Shown here in pieces: positions 43,017 through 51,619 of a stretch of DNA of 64,000 bases; the stretch's first letter is position 1; every line of letters starts with the position of its first letter. Location of the stretch: the NCBI GenBank assembly GCA_964626685.1, contig CAZVJY010000003.1, forward strand, positions 162,672-226,671, in the 5' to 3' direction. The position numbers and the translations under genes are program-made. The notes under the pieces were generated by a model that made no database searches, was not told the origin of the DNA, and saw only the letters and a program-made list of their open reading frames with translations. The stretch comes from RGEC01 sp964626685 (lineage in GTDB: Bacteria; Bacteroidota; Bacteroidia; NS11-12g; UBA955).

Positions 43017-44924
43017 TTACGGTTCAAGGCTGCTTGCGGTGCCGGGATTAACTTTAAATATGTATTTACCACCTCTCGGACCTGTTCTGATACCTGTTCC
43101 GCCATATGCGCCCACATCGGTCATGTTGGCACCCAATGCGCCGGCTCGTTTATAGTATGGCTGCGCCTCTGCTGATCTGCCAAGTAAAAACAAGCAATGC
43201 CCAATATGTTTTTGCAGCTCTCCATCTTCCGGGAAATAAGCAGCAGCTTGGTTCATAAGGTTAAGGGCGGTTTTTTTGGTTGCTTCTGCGTTTCGGGTTT
43301 CACTCTCAGAATAATAATAAATTCCGTATTCTGCAATTAATTGCCATCCGGCTGTTTTAGTGATCTTGTTTGATTTGATTGCTGCTAAAATTTCAGTATG
43401 TGTTTTTCCATTCCATAAGTCATAGTTTACCGACTCAATCATATTGTGCATTTTTAATTTTTTGTATATGGTTAGAAATTGATTGAGCTCTTTTTCATTG
43501 AATGAAGACATTGGAAAAAGGTGGTTGCAAAAACCCCACCTGATTGAATCTCGGAATGTCGGATACTGCTCATAAAGTGTGAAGAAAAGTGCGCCTGAGG
43601 TTTTAGCATGAATGTATGGTGCAATAGTTTTAAGGTTCTTATTTATGCGGCTGAAAGGTATTTTTTCATCAATGGAAGTGCAAAAAACCTTTATAGGATC
43701 ATTTGAGAGGTCAACTGAATTGAAAATCTTAGAAATTCGAAACTCCAGAAGTAAAGAATCCCAGTTCATACAGCCGTTAAATTTTGAACCCACCTTTTTG
43801 ATGTGATCAATGCCGATTTCGTGTTGTTTTGTTACTGATAAAAATCCCAGGTAGTCCTTATGAAAACTGCAATTCGCGGCATTTAACTCGTATATTTTGT
43901 CTAATGTTGGTTGAAATGTTTTGTTGGCTTGAGGGAACATTTCTGCTGGAATTCTGGATAAAACATCAAAGTAAGATTTGTAATTGTCGCCTACAATGGG
44001 AGTCTTATTTAGCTTTAAATCAAATAGAAATGCCGCTTTATAGTAATGATGGTTATTTTTAAAGTACTTAAAATAAAAATCTAGTTTATCTGTCTTAATT
44101 TTATCGATTTTTTCCGAATTTCTGTACCATTCAGTCATGATATTCTTGTCGTAGCTTAGGCGATTGGCATAATATTCAATGTTATGGAAATTAAAATTTG
44201 TATTAAAGTATAAAATGCTGTAATTGTTTTTATTGATTAATTCCTTCTTTACCGCTACATCATACTCTTCTTGTGAATTGACTTCTGTTGGTATAAAATC
44301 TCCGGATGCAGATTGCTTGTAAATGGAATTGAGCATATCGAACATTTCCAGTGCCTGAGGATCATTAATACCGTATTTGCTTATATATATCTTGGCTGCC
44401 TTTGTTAGAAGATAAGAATGTTGACCAAAAATGGAAAGTTCATATCTGTTTGTTTTGTAGAAATTGTATATAACTGATAGTGTATTTTTGTCTAAATCTA
44501 TTTTATTAAGAAACCAAGAGCTAATTTTACTCAGGTCAGCGCCACCAATGGCAACTTGAGCTGAAGGTTTAAAGCAGGAAGAAATTGCGTTAATTATGGA
44601 ATCCGGAAATTGATTATTTTCGGAATTTTTATTTGATAGTTTTATATTCTCTTTTGTTGCAATAGCATCTGCCACTTTGTAAAGGTTATTGTAATTTTTT
44701 GTTTTTTCTAGTGCAAGAATATAATAGTTCACGCAGGGGGAATTGATGATGCTCGTTTCAATAATTGAAATGGGCGTATTTCGATCGAATTCATACGTGA
44801 TAGCACGATATTTTTTCGCCGTGTAGTATTCTTTTATTTTTTCACAATTTTGAGAGAAGCTGTTAAATGAAAATACAAATCCAAGAATCATAAAAAAGCA
44901 TAAGGCATATAGGTTTTTTGTCAT
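43017..44924 (-). CDS. AT-rich hypothetical exported protein with C-terminal TPR-like repeat
   Basis: I do not recognise the main part of this 635-residue protein. It has a signal peptide (cut near SFSQN) and long Asn-, Lys- and Ile-rich helical stretches. Residues 560-605 look like a TPR (FPEDGELQKHIGHCLFLLGR, then SAEAQPYYKRAGAL). The last 40 residues hold RTGPRGGKYIFK, similar to the GPRGG motif of small basic adaptor domains seen in viruses and bacterial effectors. The gene is clearly richer in A and T than its neighbours, a sign of recent gain. It is alone, with about 190 and 265 bases of non-coding DNA on its sides. Confidence 0.7.
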   Translation of the reverse strand: MTKNLYALCFFMILGFVFSFNSFSQNCEKIKEYYTAKKYRAITYEFDRNTPISIIETSIINSPCVNYYILALEKTKNYNNLYKVADAIATKENIKLSNKNSENNQFPDSIINAISSCFKPSAQVAIGGADLSKISSWFLNKIDLDKNTLSVIYNFYKTNRYELSIFGQHSYLLTKAAKIYISKYGINDPQALEMFDMLNSIYKQSASGDFIPTEVNSQEEYDVAVKKELINKNNYSILYFNTNFNFHNIEYYANRLSYDKNIMTEWYRNSEKIDKIKTDKLDFYFKYFKNNHHYYKAAFLFDLKLNKTPIVGDNYKSYFDVLSRIPAEMFPQANKTFQPTLDKIYELNAANCSFHKDYLGFLSVTKQHEIGIDHIKKVGSKFNGCMNWDSLLLEFRISKIFNSVDLSNDPIKVFCTSIDEKIPFSRINKNLKTIAPYIHAKTSGALFFTLYEQYPTFRDSIRWGFCNHLFPMSSFNEKELNQFLTIYKKLKMHNMIESVNYDLWNGKTHTEILAAIKSNKITKTAGWQLIAEYGIYYYSESETRNAEATKKTALNLMNQAAAYFPEDGELQKHIGHCLFLLGRSAEAQPYYKRAGALGANMTDVGAYGGTGIRTGPRGGKYIFKVNPGTASSLEP

Positions 44925-45171
44925 GGTAATAAAGAGCGGCTAAATTAAATATAAATGTATGTCCATTTTTTATTTTCATTATAAATCTTGATTATAGTTA
45001 AAGCGTGAAGAAGTTTGATGGTCTGTTGGTTGATTGAGGAATGGGCTTATTCTGATCAAATAAGATGTGAATTTGGCTCAAAACGACGGTGAAATGAGTG
45101 GAATGGGTTGGGTTTGTGAACTGATATGACCGAAAGTAGTCAGGCTGCGTGATAAATTCGGTTTGTTGTAA

Positions 45172-45179
45172 TATATTTG
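45172..45179 (+). promoter_or_regulatory. -7 promoter box of the tRNA(CAT) gene
   Basis: TATATTTG is an exact TAnnTTTG match that ends 11 bases before the mature 5' end of the tRNA. No obvious -33 element is seen. The rest of 44925-45190 is AT-rich with no other feature. Confidence 0.6.
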
Positions 45180-45190
45180 CGGTCCCATTG

Positions 45191-45264
45191 GGGCCTATAG
45201 CTCATTCGGTTAGAGCAACTGACTCATAATCAGTAGGTGCTTGGTTCGATCCCAAGTGGGCCCA
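45191..45264 (+). tRNA. tRNA with CAT anticodon, probably tRNA-Ile2 (lysidine type)
   Basis: The 74 bases fold into a complete cloverleaf: acceptor GGGCCTA/TGGGCCC, D arm GCTC/GAGC, anticodon stem ACTGA/TCAGT with loop CTCATAA, T arm CTTGG/CCAAG with TTCGATC. The CCA end is not encoded. CAT can be Met or, after lysidine change of C34, Ile (AUA). C4-G69 and C5-G68 pairs, which TilS reads in E. coli tRNA-Ile2, are both present, and the GACTCATAATC core equals that of E. coli tRNA-Ile2. Elongator tRNA-Met is the alternative. Confidence 0.9.
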
Positions 45265-45270
45265 CGAAAG

Positions 45271-45299
45271 AAAGACACTGTGAAAACAGTGTCTTTTTT
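45271..45299 (+). terminator. rho-independent terminator of the tRNA gene
   Basis: AAAGACACTGT (45271-45281) pairs with ACAGTGTCTTT (45286-45296) around a GAAA tetraloop and runs on into a T tract. It starts 6 bases after the tRNA. Confidence 0.92.
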
Positions 45300-45479
45300 G
45301 TTTTTAATACGTTACAAGAACGATTAGGTGTTTGAATGTGCGACGAGCAAAGTTAACGGTCTTAGTAGTTAGTTGTCATTCCACCAAATCTCCCTTTTTC
45401 CCGATGAAAAAAATCACCCTGCAGATAGGGTGCGATGTGAAGGATAAATTTTGTATTCGAAATCAATATCCTTTTCATC

Positions 45480-45935
45480 ATGAAACAGCATCCTGCCTTC
45501 ATCGCCCCGCCCGACATTATCCAGCCCGGCCCCGGCCTGATTACCGAAATTGAGGTAAAAAACGAAATCAAAACCGTTAATGTACATGAAGATCTTCTGC
45601 GCATCGACTTTTTGTACTACGCCAGCAATAAATATATCAACGGTGGCTGGGTGCAGATTATGCCCCAAACCTATATCCGCCCCGTGGGCTCAGATACGCG
45701 CTACCAAATGCTGCAGGCCATCAATATTCCCACAGCCCCACAGAAGCATCATTTCAAAACCCAATCGGATATGCTGTTTTACTCTCTGCTGTTTCCGCGC
45801 CTGCCCAAGGATGTAACCCACATCGATATTATAGAGCATGATGGTGCCGGCGACAATTGGTTCAATTTTTACAACGTGGCCATGGAAACCGTGCTCAATG
45901 GCATTATCCCCGTAAACATTAAACGAAGCAAATAA
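45480..45935 (+). CDS. hypothetical protein linked to a VWA protein
   Basis: No family is recognised for this 151-residue protein. It has no signal peptide or membrane segment. It opens with a Pro-rich stretch (APPDIIQPGPG); the remainder is mixed alpha/beta with aromatic clusters (INGGWVQIMPQTYIRPVG, GAGDNWFNFYNVA). An ATG at 45480 starts it and the VWA gene begins 9 bases after its stop, so the two form an operon. It may be a partner or substrate of the VWA protein; this is inference only. Confidence 0.65.
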   Translation: MKQHPAFIAPPDIIQPGPGLITEIEVKNEIKTVNVHEDLLRIDFLYYASNKYINGGWVQIMPQTYIRPVGSDTRYQMLQAINIPTAPQKHHFKTQSDMLFYSLLFPRLPKDVTHIDIIEHDGAGDNWFNFYNVAMETVLNGIIPVNIKRSK

Positions 45936-45944
45936 CCCAACCTT

Positions 45945-46811
45945 ATGAAACGATACATTGAAATTGTAATAGACAACAGCGGCAGCATGTCAACGGCTAT
46001 GGCCTCAGGAAAATCGCGCCTTGAAACAGCAAAAGAATTATTCCATGCTGAAATTTTACCCAATCTGGATTTCCTGGAAGATGCCGTGGTGTTAAGAACC
46101 CTGCGAACTGGCTGTGAAGGCATTTCAAATGCGCACAACACCAGAAACAGAGCATCATTGGAAGATTATATCAGGCAGTTACGGCCCTTTGGGGGAACCC
46201 CGCTATACAACACGGTTAAGGATGCATTAAATGCATGCAGACTGCAGCCGGCAGGCGAAAAAATCATCTTTGTACTCACAGACGGAGAGGATACATGCGG
46301 TTTTTCCGAGAATCTGAATTTTACGGATGAGGAAATGCGATTTGTGAAAAGTTTGAATGTGTTTTTGATAAAATATGCCATTGAAAACACCGTAACCAAT
46401 GCCAACCTGGATTGGTTTGCTTCAAAAATCGGAGCCCGCACCTATTCTGTGGGTGCCACCGGCCGCACCGATTTCAGCAGCATGCGTGCCGATTTGCGCA
46501 CCGGCCTCGGCAATGCGGGCATCATTCGTGGTGGTGTTACCGTAAATCCCAACCCTGCACCCGATTATTCACTCACCTGGGAGGAACTGCAAAACCGGGG
46601 CATTCTTTTCTATCAGGCGGAATTGCTGTACAGCGAAGGTTTTTTAAGCTGGAAACCCTTGCGAGGTGAGGAACTAAAGGGAAAGGCGTGGAGCGAATTG
46701 CTGTTTTTATGGAGCCTGCGTTTTGGCAACGGATTGCCGGTAGAAATTGTGAGAACCATGCTTTCCGGTTTGCAAAAACCCTATGCCTACAGCCAGAGCG
46801 GTGTTTACTAG
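45945..46811 (+). CDS. VWA-domain protein, ends at an in-frame TAG
   Basis: The 288-residue protein begins with a von Willebrand A domain: strand YIEIVIDNSGSMS holds the metal-site DxSxS (Asp10, Ser12, Ser14), followed by PFGGTPLYN and VLTDGEDTCGF, so the metal site is complete. There is no signal peptide, so it is cytoplasmic. Residues 190-288 are helical and unknown. It stops at TAG (46809-46811), yet the same frame stays open for 108 more codons to 47138 with similar codon use. The stop is probably a nonsense change (TGG to TAG would fit), a sequencing error or, less likely, read-through. Confidence 0.8.
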   Translation: MKRYIEIVIDNSGSMSTAMASGKSRLETAKELFHAEILPNLDFLEDAVVLRTLRTGCEGISNAHNTRNRASLEDYIRQLRPFGGTPLYNTVKDALNACRLQPAGEKIIFVLTDGEDTCGFSENLNFTDEEMRFVKSLNVFLIKYAIENTVTNANLDWFASKIGARTYSVGATGRTDFSSMRADLRTGLGNAGIIRGGVTVNPNPAPDYSLTWEELQNRGILFYQAELLYSEGFLSWKPLRGEELKGKAWSELLFLWSLRFGNGLPVEIVRTMLSGLQKPYAYSQSGVY

Positions 46812-47138
46812 GATTTTGAAAAGACCCGCTGGATTGCACCCGAACCAAAGCTCTTACAGCGTCTGCCAAATCCGAAGGCGGAGAAGGATGATTTGCCTGA
46901 AAGAAACCGTAAGAAAGAGGAAGTGATGGATGTGTATGAGGAAAACGAGTATTACGAAGTGAAAATACAGTCTCAGGAAAACGTTTTCGGCACTCCGGGA
47001 TATCGGTTGGTAAAGCGGAATAACAACCTGGAAATTAGAACACTGCCCCCGAAAAATAAACTTAAAAAACTGAAGGAAGGCGACATTGTTCAGTTTGTGA
47101 AACCCAAGACAAGAGGGCGGAAGAAGAAGGGTGTTTAA
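46812..47138 (+). pseudogene. C-terminal segment of the VWA gene beyond the in-frame TAG
   Basis: This reads on in the frame of the VWA gene without any stop until TAA at 47136-47138 (DFEKTRWIAPEPKLLQRLPN onwards). It has no convincing start of its own: the first ATG in frame (46926) lies inside the segment and leaves 70 residues. The sequence is Lys- and Glu-rich and ends with a basic KPKTRGRKKKGV tail that may bind nucleic acid. It lies before a good terminator. I treat it as the separated end of one 397-codon gene. Confidence 0.7.
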
Positions 47139-47152
47139 GAATTGTCAAACGA

Positions 47153-47194
47153 AACCTGAGATGCCAATTTGGTATCTCAGTTTATTGTTTTTTG
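47153..47194 (+). terminator. rho-independent terminator after the VWA gene
   Basis: CTGAGATGCC (47156-47165) pairs with GGTATCTCAG (47171-47180), with one G-T pair, and a T-rich TTTATTGTTTTTTG run follows. Its place 15 bases past the TAA at 47138, not past the TAG, supports a single longer gene. Confidence 0.8.
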
Positions 47195-47272
47195 TATAAA
47201 ATAATTTATAATTGTAGAAATAAATAAAAATACTTTTTGCTTTAAATTTATTATAAACGCCTTTTTTCTAAA

Positions 47273-48133
47273 TTGGAACTTACAATTACCCATATTGAGA
47301 ATAGGATATACACCTTAAGGGGGGCACAGGTAATGCTTGATAGGGATTTGGCAGAAATGTATGGGGTTGCTACCAAGGTTCTCAATCAAGCGGTTAAAAG
47401 AAACTACAATAGATTTCCCGAAACTTTTCGTTTTCAACTTACGAAAGCGGAGCTTAATGAACTGGTCACAAATTGTGACCGGTTGGCCACACTTAAGCAC
47501 AGCGCCACTATTCCGTATGTTTTTACGGAACAAGGTGTAGCAATGCTCTCAGCAATATTGCGAAGCGATACAGCGATAAACATAAGCATACAAATTATGC
47601 AGGCATTCGTGTCTATGCGCAAGGCACTGATGGGGTTGCATGGTATTATACAGCGACTTGAGGGAGTGGAGTTAAAACAAATCAGAACCGATGAAACACT
47701 GGAGAAAGTTTTACTTGCTTTGGAAAAAGATACTATACCCCAACAAGGAGTTTTTTTCGAAGGGCAATTGTTTGATGCCCATGTTTTTGTTAGCAATCTG
47801 ATAAAGAAAGCGAAGGAAAGTGTTGTACTGATTGATAACTACGTGGATGAAAATGCATTGGTATTACTTAGTAAACGCAAGAAAAATGTGGGTTGCATTA
47901 TTTATTCTAAACCCAAAGCGTCCTTACTGAAAGACCTGGAAAAGTTTAATCAGCAATATCCACCCATTGAATTTGTTGAAAATCATGGTGCTCATGACCG
48001 TTTTTTAATTTTGGATAATGATTCTCTATATCACTTTGGAGCCAGTTTGAAAGATTTGGGTAGGAAATGTTTTGCATTTAGCAGGATGGATGTCATATTA
48101 CCGGAATTAAAGTCCAGGTTGCTAAAGGTTTAA
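47273..48133 (+). CDS. ORF6N-domain DNA-binding protein with PLD-like C-terminus
   Basis: The 286-residue protein begins at a TTG at 47273 with the ORF6N domain: IENRIYTLRGAQVMLDRDLA, MYGVATKVLNQAVKRNYNRF, and IPYVFTEQGVAMLSAILRS. ORF6N domains come from phage antirepressors such as KilA-N partners. After a helical linker, residues 170-286 include SVVLIDNYVDE and HDRFLILDNDSLYHFGASLK, which resemble half of a phospholipase D active site (an HxxR rather than HxK motif). The gene stands alone after an AT-rich leader and ends next to the opposite-strand phosphatase. A defence or mobile-element role is possible, not shown. Confidence 0.85.
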   Translation: MELTITHIENRIYTLRGAQVMLDRDLAEMYGVATKVLNQAVKRNYNRFPETFRFQLTKAELNELVTNCDRLATLKHSATIPYVFTEQGVAMLSAILRSDTAINISIQIMQAFVSMRKALMGLHGIIQRLEGVELKQIRTDETLEKVLLALEKDTIPQQGVFFEGQLFDAHVFVSNLIKKAKESVVLIDNYVDENALVLLSKRKKNVGCIIYSKPKASLLKDLEKFNQQYPPIEFVENHGAHDRFLILDNDSLYHFGASLKDLGRKCFAFSRMDVILPELKSRLLKV

Positions 48134-48138
48134 TCACA

Positions 48139-48615
48139 TCATCCCCTCAGCCATTCCCCTGCCACCACTGCCTTGCTCTGCGCGGATATTACTTCGTCCT
48201 CAAAGTGCAGTGCCACGGCCGATGAAGTAGCAAAACCGGCTTGCCCTACTTTGCCAAAATGAAAAGCCAGGGCCTGCATTTCAGGGTTGTGGCCAACCAC
48301 CAAAATACAATTTGCTTTCAGGTTGTTTATGGCATCCATGTATTCGTGGGCCCTGCCCATATACAGCGGCGCGTGGTAAACAATATGTTCCGCCGGATAA
48401 TCAAATATGCGGGCGGTTATCTGTGCTGTGCCTGCCGTTCGCGTAGCCGGGCTGCTCAATATCATTTCGGGAATGAGCCTGTTCTGTTTAAGCAAAACAG
48501 CAGTCTGTTCCGCTTCCTGGCGTCCGCGGGCCACCAAGGGCCGCTCAAAATCGTTGAAGGCATCCTCCGCATCGGCTGCCTTGCCGTGGCGCATGAAAAT
48601 GATGGTTTTGCCCAT
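48139..48615 (-). CDS. SixA-like histidine phosphatase family protein
   Basis: From the ATG at 48615 the protein has 158 residues. The phosphatase motif is FMRHGKA (catalytic His) with FERPLVARGRQEAEQ, SSPATRTAGTA and the second His in LVVGHNPEM. This is the short SixA type, which takes phosphate from phosphohistidine proteins. The frame extends upstream to 48660, but only the ATG at 48615 gives the expected opening MGKTIIFMRHG. It follows the DUF423 gene by 2 bases, so they are coupled. Confidence 0.92.
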   Translation of the reverse strand: MGKTIIFMRHGKAADAEDAFNDFERPLVARGRQEAEQTAVLLKQNRLIPEMILSSPATRTAGTAQITARIFDYPAEHIVYHAPLYMGRAHEYMDAINNLKANCILVVGHNPEMQALAFHFGKVGQAGFATSSAVALHFEDEVISAQSKAVVAGEWLRG

Positions 48616-48617
48616 AC

Positions 48618-49019
48618 TCAGGATTTGCTCAGGCGCAGCAGTTTTATCCCTGCCCAGCACCAGCCGCCTATCATCAGCACGCCACCGATGGGGGTAACCG
48701 CGCCCAGTTTTTTAAGCGATGCGGCCAGCACTTCATTAATCCCAATGAAATACAAGCTCACCGAAAAAATCCACATGCCCGCTAAAATAAGCAGGATGGG
48801 CTTTTCCAGGGTTTGGCCAAACATGGATAAAACCATGATGCCCAAAGCGGTGTAAACCTGATATTGTACGCCGGTTTCAAACACTGCGATGTAGCGCTCT
48901 GTGGCTATTTCTTTCAGGCCGTGCGCACCAAAGGCACCCAGGGCAATGCCGGTGGCCAGCAGGAGTGCACCCAGCGCCGTAAGGCGATACAGGGGGTGCC
49001 CGGTTGGTGAATTAGTCAT
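48618..49019 (-). CDS. DUF423 membrane protein
   Basis: The 133-residue protein has four helices and the DUF423 signature LGAFGAHGLKEI with ETGVQYQVYTALGIM and GAVTPIGGVLMIGGWCW. It is a small inner-membrane protein of unknown role found in most bacteria. Its start overlaps the end of the metalloprotease gene by 8 bases. Confidence 0.93.
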   Translation of the reverse strand: MTNSPTGHPLYRLTALGALLLATGIALGAFGAHGLKEIATERYIAVFETGVQYQVYTALGIMVLSMFGQTLEKPILLILAGMWIFSVSLYFIGINEVLAASLKKLGAVTPIGGVLMIGGWCWAGIKLLRLSKS

Positions 49020-51552
49020 CCAGTCCGTGTTCTATCAGGGTTAACAGATAATTACGGTGGTCCTTGCTGTCTTTGTCGCCACCCATGCTGCTTTTTAGCT
49101 TGCGGGTAATTTCCTGCAGCTGTGCGGTTGCCCTGGCTTTGCTGATTTCATCGTGGCGGCTGTTGCTCTTTAGACCAGTAATGGCAATCAATCGCTCAGT
49201 GTAGTTAATCTGTAATACCTGGCGGAAGCTGTTTACATTGCTGTTGATGTCTTCATCAAAAATAGCTTTGGTAAGGTCGCCCAGCATTTCGCCTACACTG
49301 TATTTGTTGCCGTAAAGGCGGCTGTCGCTGAGACGCAGCATCACGCTGGGGCTGAGCAAATGATCCAGAACCCCGCTCTGCATGGCATCCACGCGGCTGT
49401 GGAATTTAGGGTCTTCGCCTGCTCCGAAGAAATTAAACCCACGGCGCTGGGGTTGCAGGTAGGCCACGATATCAGCGGGGACTTCCATGGCATTGGGTGC
49501 AAAGGCATATTTGGCAAGCGCGTTCATGGCGCGTTTCTGATCGGCATAGGGAACGGGCATGTAAGGCTGGGTGCTGCCTGCACCGGGTGCCACACGTTCC
49601 ACGTATACACCGCCCACATAACGGCTGATAATGCCGGTCATTTGGCTGTAGGCGCCAGAAAGACTACCGTAGGCATTGCGCATTTCCTGCCAGCTTACGC
49701 CGCTGGTGTAGCGGTTTTTCAGGCCTTTCATCAATGTTTGCACCTTTTCGATGCGCTCAACGCCATAAGTAATGGCATCTGAGCTGAGGTCATTTACCAT
49801 CACACGGGGGTCAATGGCTTTGCCGGGTGCGCGCATGTCATCGGCATCGTTGCCAAAGGTAAGAGCCTTTTCGCCACTGCGAGACAGGATGGTTGCCAGG
49901 CGGGCTTTTTCCTGGGTTTCATCTTCCAAAGCAGGGCTGTAGCCATATTCAATCGCCCACATATCATATGGTCCGGGAGCGGTCTGGCAGTAGTCTACTG
50001 CATTTACATCTCCGTTCAGGTTGATGGCCGGATAGTCCATCACAGAGCCAATCAGGCCGTTGGCGGTAACATTTTTGTCTTTCAATTCGGCGGGGCTTAG
50101 CAGCTGGCTGGCTTTCATGTTGTGCTGAAGGCCGAAGGTGTGTCCCATTTCATGCAATACAAGGTAATGCAGGCTTTGGTGAATGAGTTTGGTTACTTCC
50201 ACATCTGAAGCACCTGAAGCACGCATCATTTCGGTGCCCAGCAGCATTTCATTGTGCAGGGTATGACCGGCTTCGCAGAAGTGTCCGTTGGGTTTTTTGA
50301 TATCATACAGTTTTTCGGCGACGATGCGGTTGGTTACAAACACATATTCCAGCATAATGTCAGCACCCAGAATTTCACCGGTGCGTGGATTTACAAAGCT
50401 TGGGCCGTAACCGCCAAAGGGCGGGTTGGGGCTGCTTGTCCAGCGCAGCACATTGTAGCGGATATCGCCGGCATCCCAGTCTGCGGTGTCGGGTTGTTCC
50501 TTAATTTGTACTGCGTTGATAAAGCCCAGGGGTTCAAATGCCTTGTTCCAGGCTTCGCCGGCAGCTTTGATGGTGGCGCGGAATTCTTTTGGCGTGGTAT
50601 TTTCGATCCACCAAACAACAGGCTTAATCGGTTCGCTTTTGGCTGCCGATGGGTCTTTTTTGCGAAGGTCCCAGCGGTGGATGAGATCACGGTAGTTCAC
50701 GGCTGCTGTGGTGGTCATGTCGTTCACCTGGTCGGAGAAATACCCTACACGAGGGTCATCAAAACGCGGTTTGTAGCCGTCAGCCGGCATTTCGATAAGG
50801 CTGTGCTGCACCACTACATTGATGGCTCGGGCATCGGTTACCTCTTCACTGCCGCCATTAATGGGGTAGGGGTTTTCAAACACATAGCGCACCACCATAT
50901 CGGTATTCATGGGGTAATTCTTCAACTGCTCGTAGCGGGTTTTGGTGCGGCTCAGGCTGCCCAGGTTAAACGCCATGGGATTGCCGGGAAATCCGCTGGG
51001 CTTGATTTGGTGAAGTTTTTCACCTAGGAATAGTTCATCCGCATCAATCAGGTATTCGCCTGTTTTTTCATCGGCGGCGATGATTTTTTCATATGCCAGC
51101 GAACTGTTGCTGATATTGGCATTGGCGCTCTTACTGATTTCGTTGCCGGGGTCGAAATAGAAGTTGGTATTCTGCTGTTCAAAATCAATGTACTCGTAGT
51201 GTTTTTTGATTTTGAAGATGCGGCTGCCACGGAATTGTCCGCGGTGAAAACCGGCATCGGTAACGCCATTTTCGGTGTAGGTGAAATGGATAAACTCTTT
51301 GTTGAGCTGGTCTTTTTTAATGAGCAGATAGGCTTTGCCTGTGGCAGTATCCCTGAAAAGGGTAAACAGACCGGGCATGCGCTTGCAACTTTTGGTTTTG
51401 GAAGCGATGGAAGGTTTGTCTTCCTTGGGTTTGGGCGCTTCGGCAGCGGCGGCGGGAGCGCCTTTTTTCTTGTTATTTTTCTTTTTCTGGGCCAGAACGG
51501 GAACGGTGGCTGCAGCGAGCATCATTCCCAGCAGTAAGGTTCTTTTCATCAT
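49012..51552 (-). CDS. secreted zinc-dependent metalloprotease (DUF5117/DUF4953 type)
   Basis: The 846-residue protein begins with a signal peptide (MMKRTLLLGMMLAAATVPVL, cut after AQ) and a Lys/Ala-rich linker. Residues 60-280 are the DUF5117-type region (YLLIKKDQLNKEFIHFTY). The peptidase core has LHEMGHTFGLQHN, the HExxHxxGxxH zinc site (His467, His471, His477, Glu468), and a Met-turn candidate SVMDYPA. A long C-terminal part of unknown fold follows. It probably acts in the periplasm or outside; there is no T9SS sorting domain. Confidence 0.92.
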   Translation of the reverse strand: MMKRTLLLGMMLAAATVPVLAQKKKNNKKKGAPAAAAEAPKPKEDKPSIASKTKSCKRMPGLFTLFRDTATGKAYLLIKKDQLNKEFIHFTYTENGVTDAGFHRGQFRGSRIFKIKKHYEYIDFEQQNTNFYFDPGNEISKSANANISNSSLAYEKIIAADEKTGEYLIDADELFLGEKLHQIKPSGFPGNPMAFNLGSLSRTKTRYEQLKNYPMNTDMVVRYVFENPYPINGGSEEVTDARAINVVVQHSLIEMPADGYKPRFDDPRVGYFSDQVNDMTTTAAVNYRDLIHRWDLRKKDPSAAKSEPIKPVVWWIENTTPKEFRATIKAAGEAWNKAFEPLGFINAVQIKEQPDTADWDAGDIRYNVLRWTSSPNPPFGGYGPSFVNPRTGEILGADIMLEYVFVTNRIVAEKLYDIKKPNGHFCEAGHTLHNEMLLGTEMMRASGASDVEVTKLIHQSLHYLVLHEMGHTFGLQHNMKASQLLSPAELKDKNVTANGLIGSVMDYPAINLNGDVNAVDYCQTAPGPYDMWAIEYGYSPALEDETQEKARLATILSRSGEKALTFGNDADDMRAPGKAIDPRVMVNDLSSDAITYGVERIEKVQTLMKGLKNRYTSGVSWQEMRNAYGSLSGAYSQMTGIISRYVGGVYVERVAPGAGSTQPYMPVPYADQKRAMNALAKYAFAPNAMEVPADIVAYLQPQRRGFNFFGAGEDPKFHSRVDAMQSGVLDHLLSPSVMLRLSDSRLYGNKYSVGEMLGDLTKAIFDEDINSNVNSFRQVLQINYTERLIAITGLKSNSRHDEISKARATAQLQEITRKLKSSMGGDKDSKDHRNYLLTLIEHGLDD

Positions 51553-51619
51553 AAAAGCGTAACTGCAATGATACGCAGGAAAGTATGATTTTTCGGCAAA
51601 AGCCGTTGTATGTGTAGGA

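Noticed and set aside
45332..45553. 73-codon open frame before the 151-residue gene
   Set aside because: It overlaps the start of the better-supported gene at 45480 in another frame and looks like chance.
45191..48133. Genomic island integrated at the tRNA gene
   Set aside because: No integrase gene and no second copy of the tRNA 3' end could be found, so tRNA-targeted integration is not supported.
50254..51027. 257-codon open frame on the + strand
   Set aside because: It lies wholly antisense to the metalloprotease gene, which has complete catalytic motifs.
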